From Myrica gale (Eukaryota > Streptophyta > Magnoliopsida > Fagales > Myricaceae): a stretch of 64,000 nt of DNA. The stretch is from contig OZ005606.1 of the NCBI GenBank assembly GCA_963930655.1, positions 14,734,001 to 14,798,000 of the forward strand. The letters run 5' to 3'. Positions 42,111 to 54,309 of this stretch are shown in pieces (the first letter of the stretch is position 1; every line of letters starts with the position of its first letter). The position numbers were made by a program, and so were the translations under genes. The notes beneath the pieces were generated by a model. That model worked only from the letters and a program-made list of their open reading frames with translations. It did not search any database and had not been told where the DNA came from.

Positions 42111-42570
42111 ACCTTGTACTTATACTTGGTGTCTAAACTAACTTATTAATAGATAATGTTTTTTTAGTGCCGAAATTGGAGGAAAAATCACTACGTGCAT
42201 AATTAAATGCATTCTAATTTTTATATATAACGGAACATACATCTATACATTCTAATGTTTTTATAATATCCTATAAGCTAACCAAACAATAAGATACATG
42301 ATTTATGGGATACTGTTGTAAACAATATTTGATTTACTCATATACCATAATATAATACGATATATCATGCTATAATAATATCCTCATTGAGTGGTATGCA
42401 ATACTGTCTTAATAACTTTAATCCGGTGGAACACCATATAATAATTAAATAGATTATAATATATCAAATACTATGTTACAACGTGTTTAACATGTCATAC
42501 ATCTATTCTATATAATATCTCATAATGTATGGTGGTATAATAGTACATAACATGCATAGCAATAAGCTAT
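42111..42570. other. Unassigned AT-rich DNA
   Basis: Very AT-rich, with many ATATAAT-like words and no gene or terminal repeats seen. Confidence 0.5.
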
Positions 42571-42574
42571 AAGT

Positions 42575-43010
42575 AGAAAACGACGTTGTTTGAAAGTAAC
42601 CCTAAGCCTAATAAAACAATCAGGAGACCCTCCCTCGATTGTTTCTCACTACCCAGCCCGACCCTCTCTCTACTCGCTCTCTCGGCCGTCTCCCCCCCCC
42701 CCCCCCCCCCACAGCCACAGCCACAGCCACTACTTTCTCATTTTCTCATACCAACTTCTCCTCAAAGTACGGTTTTTGGCTAGCTCTAGATCCCTTTCCT
42801 CCCTAATATTGAGTTTGCGTGGGAATATGGGTGGGGAAAATGAGGATTGCGATGCAGAATTAGTCTTGGAGCGGCTTTGTTTATTGGGAATTTGAGCAAA
42901 TGATTGGATTTGGAGGCTTGAGTTGGTAGTGGAGGAGCTGCAAAAAGCTGAAGATACTGCAGCTACGAAGCTGTGAAGGTATTGGTGTCTTTTTCGTTCT
43001 TTGTTAGGTG
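42575..43010 (+). other. Possible 5' fragment of a host gene
   Basis: A pyrimidine-rich leader-like stretch (42640-42780) with ACAGCC repeats is followed by ATG at 42828 (MGGENEDCDAELVLERL). A stop comes soon, then coding-like text (WIWRLELVVEELQKAEDTA) and GTATTGG at 42980. It looks like a first exon of a truncated or dead gene. I do not recognise the protein. Confidence 0.3.
42692..42710 (+). repeat. Poly-C run followed by (ACAGCC)n
   Basis: Nineteen consecutive C, then three to four ACAGCC units. The run length may be unreliable. Confidence 0.9.
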
Positions 43011-43408
43011 CTTATAGGGTCTTTGAGTTGGTCTGTATAAAGTTTCGATGGAAGTTTTGGTTGAACTCCCTGGAGAATTTGGTTGTTCTTTTCAATATTT
43101 TCAAGGTGATACGGTGGTTCGGTTATCGTGTAACTCTGACCGACAAAGACCGGTTTTGTAGCTAGAAGGTTTATTTTATCAATGCATTCTAATACGAATA
43201 TTTAAAAGTTCTTCTATTTCAAAGACTTTCTCATTTAATTCCCGTTGTTAATTAAGATCTTACGTCACATGCAGAAAGTATACTAAAGTAACTCCTTAAT
43301 CCTATGGAATTTGGAACGTGACATTAACATAATAAAAGCTGCCTAATATAATTTTTTTTCATCCAAGAATAATTTTTAACCGATGGCTGCCGCCTTAAAA
43401 AAAAAGAA

Positions 43409-43763
43409 GGGGTGAAAATAATTCTACTTTTTACTCGTGAACTACCATAAGTTTTGCACTTTACACCCTAAACAACCACTTTTGAGACATTGCATCATCT
43501 AACTACCAATTCTCGACACGTTACACCTTCTGTCAAATTTTTAGACACTTCAATAATCTCTCTAAGAATTTGATGATTTACAACAATATCTTCAATATAT
43601 ACAAAGTGGATCAAGAGCATTATTGTCATTTTAATCTAATAATTTGATAGAGGGTGTAAAGTGTCTAAGACTAGTAGCTAGAGGGTTCAATGTCAAAAGT
43701 GATAGTTTAAGATGCAAAGTGTAAAAACCACAATAGTTCGAGGGTAAAAAGTGTATTTACCCC
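43409..43763. mobile_element. MULE-like element with long inverted ends
   Basis: Left end GGGGTGAAAATAATTCTAC and right end complement GGGGTAAATACACTTTTTAC continue as about 130 bp of imperfect inverted repeat. Both sides carry TTTTTAC, CACTTTGCA or CACTTTACA, and AACCACTTTTGA-like words. No clear 9-bp duplication remains. Non-coding and older than the element at 28028. Confidence 0.65.
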
Positions 43764-44733
43764 TAGAGTTTATGTGAGAATCTTTACAGAATTCACCTTA
43801 ACCTTCGTTGCATTCAAGGGTACAAAAAGATTTTACACTAATTTGCATAGAAAATGTGTTTATAGACCATTGACAGACCGTCCTCCGGTTCACGCAGAGC
43901 CAAAGTTGCAGAGCACTATAAATGGATGTTGTCTCAAGAGATACACGTCACGCCACTTGAAGTTTTTATGTCAAAGATGCATCTCAATTCCACCAAAACT
44001 GACAATTAGGCCAACTACGTAAAGTTCTCTGCGAGGCATGCATATTAACTAGGAAAGCGAACATTTTTACCAATTCAAACAGTCGAGAGTACTCGAAAAG
44101 CATGTGAAAATCTTCTTACAACATGAAGAGAGGCTTTGTACCGAAGACAACCATATTCTGAAGCATCAAACACTTACCATGACACTATAACTGGCATAAT
44201 ATCCTAAAAACCCTTATAAACTTGGAGAAAACAGAGGCCTGAAACCCTCATATAAAGTCAATACGAAAGACCAGAGTTCTAGACTAGACACCAATAGCTG
44301 TCAATGGTGCACTATTGTTCACGTGAATTGAATGAAGCTAGGAATTGAATTGCGGGTTTAGACCTCAATAGCAAGAAACAAGCTATAATAACAAATGTCT
44401 GAATGTCATCATTTGTTAAATGATGCCTATGAATCTTTTATTTTATTTTTTTGTGCTTTTCTGTTGATTTTTTATCCTATTATTGGATTAAAAAACAATT
44501 GCAAAAACTTGTCAATCCCTTGCAAGAGTTGCTACTCCAAGAAAATGGGTATAATGAAAAACATAAGAATAGAGAACATACTTTCTTCATCTAAAGCTTT
44601 AATCAGATAACTTGTCAAGTTCGGTTGCAGCTTCACATTTGAAATGAAATATATGATTGCCACTTAAACCATGAAGTAAGCATACCCCAGGGTAAGGAAT
44701 CCAATGCAACTACGGCTAAATGCCTTCACTTAT
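43764..44733. other. 3' flank of the SETD9-like gene
   Basis: Probably holds the 3' UTR of the minus-strand gene. The open frames at 43774-44022 and 44395-44610 have no recognised motif. Confidence 0.4.
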
Positions 44734-47700
44734 TTAGCCCCATCTCCTTCGATCCTCCTCTTCATCCACGGGATTATACCATGCTGGCCGTCGCTTTGAG
44801 TTGCTCAACCTATAGTTTAAGAAGAGTTCTTCATCACAAAGTGTCCTAGTAGCCACCAGAACAAGAGTCTTCAAAACAGGAACATCTGACTCAGCTTTCT
44901 CCGAACGCCCTAATTTGAACCAAAAGCTGCCAAATCTTTTCATCTTTACTTCTTCAGTATCTCCAAACACTATATTTGGGATATAGGTTCTCATGTCCTT
45001 CTCAGTCAATGGGAAATCATAAGGGCAAATCATGACATTTGGGACCATACCCTTTGCTGGGTCGTTAGCAAAATGAGCAAAAGCTAATGGGTTTCTCCGC
45101 TCCAATACAACATCACTCATTCCCACTTGTGTACCTTCTAAAGGAGTACTGAGCACTTTCCAGAACCGCTCTGAACCCTTCATAACACCTTGCACCTCTG
45201 GCTTAGATTGTGCCAACCGTAGCCCATCCCAAACTTCACGAGTTTCACCCCCCAAACCCCAAGGTTGGGCATTGATTACGCTTCCATCATACCTTGTGAT
45301 AAGATATGGATTTTGTGTATCAACTTTTGGGTATCCAGGAATGTAGCGGTAGTAAGAGGGGAAGTATATTACACCAGGGTAAAAGGCTACCACAGCACCA
45401 ACATCAGCTTCACCATCCAAATATATACCTTGGCCAGCTTCCTCATGGACGATTTTAGATGATTTGATATCAAGCTTGTAGCCAATAATTTCCTTTAATC
45501 TTTTTGATACTTCAGCTTGTTTTAGTAGCCTTGTTTCAGGTACAACTGCGCTGAAAAACCATCAATAATCAGCATCTATGGGGGAGAACAGGAGCACAAG
45601 GACACATGCACACACACGACATAAGTAGATGGAACCAAGGGACTGAGGTTTCAACATAATCAACTCAGGCTTCTCCTTCTCTACAGAAACAGAAGATCAG
45701 TATCGAAGGACCAAATAATGAAGTCCGGTCAAAATCACATACACGATGCCTATATTCCCTTCTCTCTCTTTTTTTTCTTTCTTTCCATTTTTTTTTCTGA
45801 GTGCCTGAAAATTGCATTATGAATTCAAGTAAACTCCAACAATTTTGGCTGTAAACGGACATTGCCCAGCCATATTAATAGCGGCATAAGAAAAACCAGG
45901 TAGTGGTCCACAATCTGATGAAAACTGATAATGAAAAAATAAACACATAGAAAGTAGCCAATTTGAAGTATTTGAGACGCAACCTCAAATGAGAAAAAAT
46001 TAAATGGAAGTGTCAGATGACAGAAATGCCAACAGGCCTCTGCAACACAAGATGCAAAAGAGACAGTTATATACATTATGGTGTTTCCAACTAGTCCTGA
46101 ACCTATTTCTTCATTTTCTTGAGGACTTGCTTTTAGGCTAAGTGCAAGCACCACTGCACGGGAGGCCAACATGCACCCTACGAGCAGCCCCATACTTTGC
46201 GATGCCCCCAGAAAAATAACATGCATGGCCTCATTCAAATGTCTTCGGCCACAACATGTGTCCAAAGACTCATCAAATATAGAAGTTCCTTCAAAAAATG
46301 CACCAGATAACTCGTCAAATTTCTTGGTTGTCACTCTTGGATGAGCTAGCTAGTAGACAATAATGATACGGATATCAAGATTTTGTATGTACAACAGGTA
46401 CATGTACATGTAATGTACACAAGTACTTCAAATTTATCTGATTGTCATGCAGTCAGATCTGGGAACAGAATTACTTTCTAATTTGATCCCAGTTTCACAT
46501 AATAAGATACAGTTACAGACTAACAGCCCAGTTGAATCAGTTCTGTTACCATCAAGGTTTGAAATGACAGTATGGGACAATCAATTCCTGCCACATAAGG
46601 AGATGGAACAGGAGGGCTTCAGCCCAGGTACTTCTACAGAGTCATCCAACTTTTCCTAGTTGTTTGTATATTTCTAGTAGTTTATCTTTAATCATCAAAT
46701 ACAGATCTGAGCATTTGTCACAAAATATTAAATTATTACACTAGATGTGCTCCATCTGAATATTAAATGAAAATTGGACCCGGCCAAGGAGTTCTTGCAA
46801 AAATTAAATGTTCAGCATAATTTGGTTTACAAGTTCCGATCCAATTAATAACATGCTCTAGATCACAAACTGGTTACAGAATCTTCTTGATTTGCTGCAA
46901 GAAGAATGGGTGGCGAAGCAAGGCACCTCTACCGTTACGAGAGTTTTAAACACTTTGAAAAGACGCTAAGAGATATCTTTACATGGCCTTAATTACTCTT
47001 CCTAGCCAAACAACTAGAAGACAAAATATGTGTTCACAGTGAATCTTAATATCCAAAAAGGTCAGAAAGAATAGAACTACCCACAATTGAACCACAACCG
47101 CAACAACATGGTTTCACGAAAACAATATAGAAGCTACTGAAAATGGATGGAGTATTAGATACACCACCAGAATCCCTCTAGATGAACGGGAGATAGTGAA
47201 TATATACTAATGCATGCCTTAAACTTAATTTATATATTCTCAGGCATCTTCCGCTCCGTCCCTCAGCCTACCTCCCCTATCCACTTTGCCTGCCAAATGG
47301 CAGATTTCGTTTGTTGCCACTTCAGTTAGAAAATGCCTGAATCCTGACTTGGATTCCGTTTATTTAGATAAATTTATGCTCTCTTTATAACACAATGTGT
47401 TTAAGAAGCTGGTAAAGAAGTTCAGGTCATTTACCAAATAAACCAAAAGATCATTGCTCAGAACCAAGATAACCCCATTATGGCAAAAGTGAAAAGAATG
47501 AGGCAGAATAGCAACCAATGGATCCCGATCTCTCAAGGTACGTCATGCAAGCAATACTCAGCTCTTCCAACTTAGTCAAAGATCTTGTCGACTGCAAATG
47601 GAATCTTACCAGGCTGGTATGCAGATTGGTCACTCCCCCCAACAGCAAAACTGAGGCCACTACGACGTTGAGCAGCAATTGATGGCGGAGGCAATTTGGG

Positions 47701-50700
47701 TGCCTCATCTATGTTTTCAGTATCAGGAAGAAGAATTTCATCCATAGACATGCAAAAGCTTTTAATTTGAGAATGGATGTTTTCTTGGACTTGCTTCTGT
47801 TGATCAGCAACGGAGGCGTTATTAGCCATATCAATAATTTCCTCTATATCTGCCTCATCAGCACTCCTTCCCAATCGATAATAGCTGGATGTTTAAATAT
47901 TTCATGAGCAAGAATTTGAGATTTACAAGCACAACCAATGCAGCATGGACACAGAATAACAAAGGTAGAATCAATTTGCATGAAGCACTTGGTAAAACAG
48001 AGAACAAACATATAACATCTACGAAAAAACAACAAATGTCCAAACACGATGAATCTCCTAATAATAAAATGCAGACAAAACTCATAATTTCATAACAAGT
48101 TGAAATGAGCATGGTTATTTTTTTTGATAATTAAGACAATTATATTAAAAAGGAAAAACAAAGATACAAAGCAACAGAGTTAACAGTACAAAAGACTATA
48201 CTGATAACCCTAACAAAAGCAAGCAAGAAAGCTAAGAAAATCCGAAAACCCCGAAAAAGGAGAACCCAACATCACATTGGCCCAAAGAAAAAGCGTCTGC
48301 AAAAGAAGACCCCTTAAACTATCCAAAGACCGCTCAAAATTTTTGAAGCATCTGTTGTTCCTCTCCCTCCACAAGATCCACCAAACAACAAGAGGAATCA
48401 TCATCCACACTGCCAAAGCAATGGGGTTGTCGAACTTCCTATTCCAGCCCCTCAACACCTTAATCACCCTCCTAGGCATAACCCAAGAAAGGTTCATAAT
48501 GCAAAAAAAAAATACGCCCACAACCCTCTAGCCACCGAGCAATGCAAGAAAAGATGATCCACAGACTCCCCCTCGCATTTACACAAGACACACCAATCAG
48601 TCAAGTAAAGCCCCTCCTCCTTAAGTTATCAATAGTCAACACTGCCATGAGCAGCCTCCCAGGCCAAAAAAGAAACTCTAGAAGGAGCCAAAGTCTTCCA
48701 GCACTGATGCCAAGGGATAACCAACTCAGTATCCCTCGAAAGAAGTCTATACATAGACGTGACCGAAAAAGTACCGATTTTGGAATCCCGCCACCTCATC
48801 TTATCGACCTCCCCTCTCCTAACTACCTGCCCATACAGCAAAGAGTAAAAAGCCGCAAAGTCATCCAACTCCCAATCATTGGCGGTTCTAGAAAACTGAA
48901 CATTTCAAACCGTAGTTCCCGACCTATCCTCCAAATAATCCGCCACCAACGCATCCTGATTTTGAGCCAAAGAAAATAGAAGGGGGAAAGCTAACCTTAG
49001 AATTCGCTCTCCACACCAAAGATCATACCAAAAACGAACTCTAAGCCCGCATCCCACCACTAAAAAGATCCTCTCATAGAAGAATGCCCACCCGTACTAA
49101 TATGCTTCCACAAGCTCACCTCATAAGAACCATTCACCACCAGAGTCCTCCATCCCCCCACCTCGCAACCATACTTCTCCAAAATGACATTTCTCCATAA
49201 ACTATCGGTGTCCGTAGCGAACCGCCACAACCACTTCCCAAGTAAGGCCTTATTGAACAAAGGCAAATGCCTTAGACCCAACCCACCAACGCTAAGAGGA
49301 GAGCACACCTTATCCCACCTGACAAGATGAAACTTTGTCCCTCCCCCCCACTACCCCACAAAAAGTCTCTTTGGAGCTTTTCCAATCTGTTAGCCACCAT
49401 GGGAATAGGAAAGAAAGACATGAAATAAGTAAGAAGGCTTGAAAGCGTAGACTTGATAAGAGTTATTCTTCCCCCGTTCGAAAGGTAAATACACTTCCAA
49501 CTAGCAAATCTCCTCTCAACCCGCTCAATAATGTCATCCCAAATGCGTGGACTCTTATATCTCACTCCAAGGGGGAGCCCAAGGTAAGTCATCGGAAGGG
49601 AAGAAACTTTACATTTCATTATGTCAGCCAACCGCTGAACGTTGAGGCTACACATACTTTCAGCATAAGAAAACACAAATAACCTAGAAGTGTACTGTAG
49701 TTCCACTGGGGCTCAGAAGTTGGAAGTATATGAGATAGAACTTTGTGGAAGCCATTGGTAAAGTCAGCCACTTCATGAAAAAAAATGCTGAAGGATAGGA
49801 GGACATAGTCCAAGAAGCCAACATGCTGCTTATATGAGACTACCACTGGAGACCGAGTCACAGACCCTTTGAAAAGCTCCGTTAACAAGATCTTAAAGAC
49901 AATAACACTGCAAAATGATTGGCCTAAGAATTAACAGGGTTAATAAAGATGTTAAAGACTAGAACACTTCAAAATGATTAGCCTAAGAGGACTTAGTATC
50001 TAATTGTATAAAGATATCCAACATTGGACCAATTTGATCGAAGGACAATCAAATATTTGTACTTGCAAGCCATATGTTATAGTCATTGAAGAACAACCCA
50101 ACAGGGGACCATGAAATTTCAATCTCTACATGCATACTCTCAAAAAGCAGCAATACGAACCCCCATCTTTCCTTTCTTACATTTTATTGGATTTTGGAAC
50201 AAAAAAGATGAAAGATTGTCTCAACCAGACTCAGGTCATGGTATACTAAAAGACAATGACGTTCATATAGAGACGTGGCATAGATTAAAATTGTGTTTCT
50301 CCACAACTTAGACAAAGATACAGCAAATTTCAGGGTTGTACACTAGCCATATTACTTTTTTTTTTTTGATGAATAACCTCTAATATTATTAAAAAGAAAA
50401 GAAAAAGAGAGAGATCAGTACAAAGGTTGTACTAATCTCACTCAAAACATACAAATGAAAAAGCTAACGAAATCAAAATAATCCACAAAAGACCCTCCCA
50501 GTACAGCAGTAACCCAACAATAAAGGGAAAGAAGAAAAGTATCTTGCAAATGAGCCGAAGAATTGGCAGAATTCTGAAAGCATCGGGTATTCCTTTCCCT
50601 CCACAAACACCACCACAAGCACGAAGGAATCATCTTCCAAATTGCATTAGCTAAAGGGTCCTTAAATTTCTTTTTCCAACTCTGTAAAACTCCCACTACT

Positions 50701-53700
50701 GAAGCCGGCATTACCCAATTTAACTGACTAATACTGAGAACAAAGTTCCACAATGCAGACGCCTCCGAACAATGGAGCAACAAATGATCAATAGATTCAG
50801 CATCACCCTTGCACAAATAACACCAATCAATCACACATATTCCCCTTCTTCGCAAATTATCAATGGTCAAAATCTTTCCATGCATCACTTCTCACACAAA
50901 GAATGCAACTCTCATAGGGACTTTACTCCTCCATACATAACGCCGCGGAATCAAACTCAAACTATCCCCACGGAGAAAATTGTAGAATGACTTAAATGTG
51001 AATCTACCATCTTTGGAACCCACCCAAACCACCTTATCAGAACCACTTCTCCTAATAACATGAGCATAAATAGTGCAATAAAATGACATAAACTCCGATA
51101 ATTCCCAATCATTAGGACTTCTAGTAAACTGAAGATTCCATACAATATTGGCATCTCCAACCTTCATACCATCAACAACACGAACAAACGGATCCCGAGC
51201 CAAAGAGAAAACAATGGGAAAAGAGTAACAAAGTGGTCTATCACCACACCATCTGTCATGCCAGAAACTAACACTCTGACCCGATCCCACATCATAACGA
51301 ATATGGCGATGAAACACATTCCACCCATTACTAATATGTTTCCAGAGACTTACTCCATACGAACCCCGCAAAGTTCTTGTACCCCAACCATCCTCCTCGA
51401 CTCCGTATTTAGCTTCAATGATCTTCCTCCAAAGGCTATCCCTCTCATTAATAAACCTCCACAACCACTTACCCAACAACTGAAGGGATTGGCTTTAAGA
51501 CATCTTTGAAGACCAAACATGCCTTACAGAGAAATTTGTTCGGGAATCAAGTTCATACATCTTCATAAAGTGATTACAGCTTAAAAGGATTTCAGTTCTT
51601 GCAGCAAACAGTTAGAAAGAAAATATGCAATGACTAAACAAGTGTTATTGATGTGGAATATGATGGAGAAGTAGAAATGAGATAGAAAACTCAAGAAATA
51701 AGAGAGAAGAAGAGAAGATAAAAGCCAAAGAGAAGGGGAAACACCACATTTGAGTGCAAAGGCAGCCGCCAATAAACTTTATAATCTCAGTTTGAATATT
51801 TTAAGCTTCTCACAAATTTTAAATAGAGAACAAAAGGTCCTAAGCAATCTCTAAAAGCCCATGGGCTAGAGCCTGATAAAACATAATAACTAATAATCTC
51901 TCAAAACATAAACCACAACCAAAGAAAGTAAAACAATTAATAGAAATATCCCATTAGTTATGCAGCAGATTCTAACAAGTTGTCACAAAGAGTTGACCAA
52001 TCTCTCTGTCATGATATTGATACTGAATGATAGGAGTTGGAACCACAGCTCTATTTAATAATGTATCATACTACAAAAAGAAGCATGCTTTTATCAACAG
52101 TATAGGGAAAGGATTCATCCAATAGATTAATCAACGATTCAGAAGGTCTGCACCACTAATTTGGGGATATTTGCATATGACTTCAAACAGCAGTATGATG
52201 GGGACTTACAGCCCATGTTCAGAGTCAACAAATGATAATTCAGATAACAAAGTGAGAGTAACCTGGTATAAAGAAACAGCCGATTTATGTCCACCTCAAA
52301 TTGTAGGTGTCTTGGATTCCTAGCAAGCATGGGACTTTTTGCAAGAGCTTTCACAGCCTGGGAATATCATTTTCAAATGAAAAAACATTATTATTTAGTA
52401 TATTAGTTACTGCATCATTGGCAAATATATGCAGCATCGAATTCTAGGATGAACTGAAGCTGCAGGCAATATCTTCCCTCCCAAGGAAATGGAATGCTTC
52501 GATCTTTAAGGTCATTGATTGGATAAATAACTAAAAAAGTAATCCCTTTGTTCAACATGTGTATACAAGCATTCTTATAAATAACTAAAAAAGCCTATCG
52601 AATAAATCATTATCAAACTCTTCATCGAGCAAATATCTAGTTTATTAAAGAGTGGAGAAACAGAAATACAACTATTGGAGAAACGAAACTAGCAATGCAA
52701 GAAAACAGAAAGAAAAAAGGGAAGAGACATGGATCAAAGGTAATACACAAGGACATTAAAGCCTAAAGTGATGAAAAGTAATTTCAATCTCCTTTTGTTC
52801 CACAGAAGACAATATGATAAAATGCAACTCATCTACTATTCAGAGCACAGAGTTCTTACCAACAAGGGTGTCCTACAAGGCTAATCCGACATATTATAGT
52901 ATACATTAACTTTACCTAAGCAGATGTTAACAAAGAAGCTTTGATTGATATAACTTGCAATTTTACATGAACCATCCACGATTTTCACTTTTTAACCAAT
53001 TTATCGCGTCCAATACTCAGTCCACAATTTTAGAAATTTATGATAGATAGCTTCAAAGGTCGAAGCGTGACCTCAGGTTCTTCTTCACATTTTTGCTGGT
53101 TCCCCAGATACAAGCTGAGAATTGTATTCTATTGACTCTGCAAATTAATCCTACCTAAAATCCTGGTCCTATCCTACATACCCATGACTTTTCAGCCAAT
53201 CTGAACTGTCCGCTACGACTACGACCATGGGGTTGTACAATAGACAATCCATGTCAAGTTATTACAAGCCATCTCAACTAATATATTAGTGATAAAGTAA
53301 GCAATTTTAGTAAAACCAACTTATGGACTAGCAAGGGCATCTTTGTGAATCTCGTAAAACCCTCGTCTCCCGCCAAATTTTGAAGGACGACTGCCCCTAG
53401 TTTTTCTCTTTTATAAAACGCAAACAAAAAGAAGAAAAATAAATGAAAGGTAAACCTTGTTCTGTATATGCACATCACAATCCAACTCGATTAGCTCCAT
53501 AATACGCATTGTCTAGGCTGTCATTTTCGATTGAAGAGTAGATGAGACTCAGTTGAGTTAAGCTTCTCAGTTTCATGAGGTCCAACAAATGGATAATCCA
53601 AATCCAAAAGATTTACTAAGATTCTCTTCACTTCCATGCGTTTATAGGCAAAAATGGCCCCGTGGTAGTGAATTTTGCAAGGAAATCCTAGAGAAATGAA

Positions 53701-53790
53701 GACTAAGCCTCAGAATGAAAACTAAAACCCCGTTCTATAGAGAGATGGGTAGAGAGATACCTCTTGGAATTTTTGGAATAGAAAAGCCAT
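44734..53790 (-). CDS. SETD9-like SET-domain protein, 4 exons
   Basis: Minus-strand exons 53790-53761, 52357-52263, 47884-47610 and 45545-44734, all with GT donors and AG acceptors in phase, give 403 residues. The product starts [20 protein letters not shown]. The C-terminal half resembles animal SETD9 from memory: [12 protein letters not shown], a Pro-Tyr-Leu-Ile block before [52 protein letters not shown] and DEELFLNYR. In SET terms the usual NHSCxPN is changed to [11 protein letters not shown], while the closing EELxxNY is kept, so methyltransferase activity is uncertain. Residues near 65-130 are acidic and probably disordered. The protein is soluble, with no signal peptide or membrane helix; its substrate and partners are unknown. 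Intron 2 (4.4 kb) carries two LINE fragments in the gene's own orientation. The frame is open throughout, so the gene is probably active. The start is set by the short exon 1 with a good GTATCT donor. Confidence 0.9.
45825..46350 (-). pseudogene. Intronic protein fragment with hydrophobic segments, unidentified
   Basis: In intron 3 of the SETD9-like gene, on the same strand, an open frame reads [20 protein letters not shown] and [19 protein letters not shown]. At least three hydrophobic stretches follow, near [35 protein letters not shown] and [17 protein letters not shown]. Composition looks like real protein, with a possible acceptor (CTACTAG) just upstream near 46350. No start or end of a complete gene is visible. 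It could be a transposed gene piece, a nested gene exon or an alternative exon. I do not recognise the family. Confidence 0.4.
46447..46659 (+). other. Short open frame opposite the SETD9-like gene
   Basis: 70 codons with balanced composition ([20 protein letters not shown]) in intron 3, antisense to the gene. No motif or splice context supports it. Listed because it reads more protein-like than most short frames here. Confidence 0.15.
48118..49710 (-). mobile_element. LINE 3' fragment in intron 2 of the SETD9-like gene (copy A)
   Basis: Minus strand: [67 protein letters not shown] and a zf-RVT tail ([16 protein letters not shown]). The 3' tail is poly-A, seen as T at 48118-48125. 5'-truncated and frame-shifted in places. 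It has the same orientation as the gene. Confidence 0.88.
49711..50355. other. Intron 2 sequence between two LINE copies
   Basis: AT-rich intronic DNA without a supported gene. The exact LINE A 5' boundary is not defined. Confidence 0.4.
50356..51483 (-). mobile_element. LINE 3' fragment in intron 2 of the SETD9-like gene (copy B)
   Basis: Minus strand: [38 protein letters not shown], then a zf-RVT tail ([34 protein letters not shown]). The poly-A tail is seen as T at 50356-50367. The frame is nearly open, with one stop between the two parts, so it is younger than many copies here. 5'-truncated. It is the same subfamily as copy A. Confidence 0.9.
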
Positions 53791-54040
53791 TGGTCAATGA
53801 GTCCCAGAATGCACTGTAGTCACCTTGACGGCTCGGAGCGCGGTTGATCTGAATTTGGCAAATGAACAGAAATGTACTCCTGAGCAATAAGCAGGCTAGA
53901 CTGCCTTAACACGTGTGAGAGACTTCGATACTTTCTTTTTTTTTTTCGGTAATTGACTTCTTTCTTTTTTCTAGGCTTCAGTAATTGACTTCGATACTTT
54001 TCGTCGTTGGAACAGGTGAAAATTGGTCACGTTTGAGTAT
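53791..54040 (-). promoter_or_regulatory. 5' flank of the SETD9-like gene
   Basis: Leader and promoter should lie here, immediately upstream of the ATG at 53790. No TATA box stands out. A T-rich tract near 53935-53947 borders it. Confidence 0.35.
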
Positions 54041-54050
54041 CATTTTATGG

Positions 54051-54233
54051 GATTAGCCTCCTCGCACCGAATTGCATAGTACAATAGGAGAGAGGAGTAG
54101 AAGGGAGTGGGTCCCGTCGGGGACCCACACTACTCGGGCAGTATGGTTCCTGATCGAGTAGTGTGGATCCTGAGTTAGACTCACTTCCCTCTGTCCCTCT
54201 CTCTCCTATTGCCCTTGCAGAGGATCCTAGTCT
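54051..54233. mobile_element. Hairpin-forming MITE-like element
   Basis: Inverted ends GATTAGCCTCCTCGCACC and GACTAGGATCCTCTGCAAGG (complement) both lead into CAATAGGAGAGAG. The centre has a second small hairpin (GTGGGTCCCGTCGGGGACCCAC). CATTTTATGG and CATTTTGTGG flank it as a near-perfect 10-bp direct repeat, suggesting a MULE-type target duplication. Confidence 0.5.
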
Positions 54234-54309
54234 CATTTTGTGGGGTTTGTGAAAGTATGGAGGTAAAATAAAAAATTATTTTGATACATTTATAAATTTT
54301 ATAGGGTGT

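Noticed and set aside
48277-48979. Plus-strand frames opposite LINE copy A
   Set aside because: They are shadows of the LINE reading on the minus strand.
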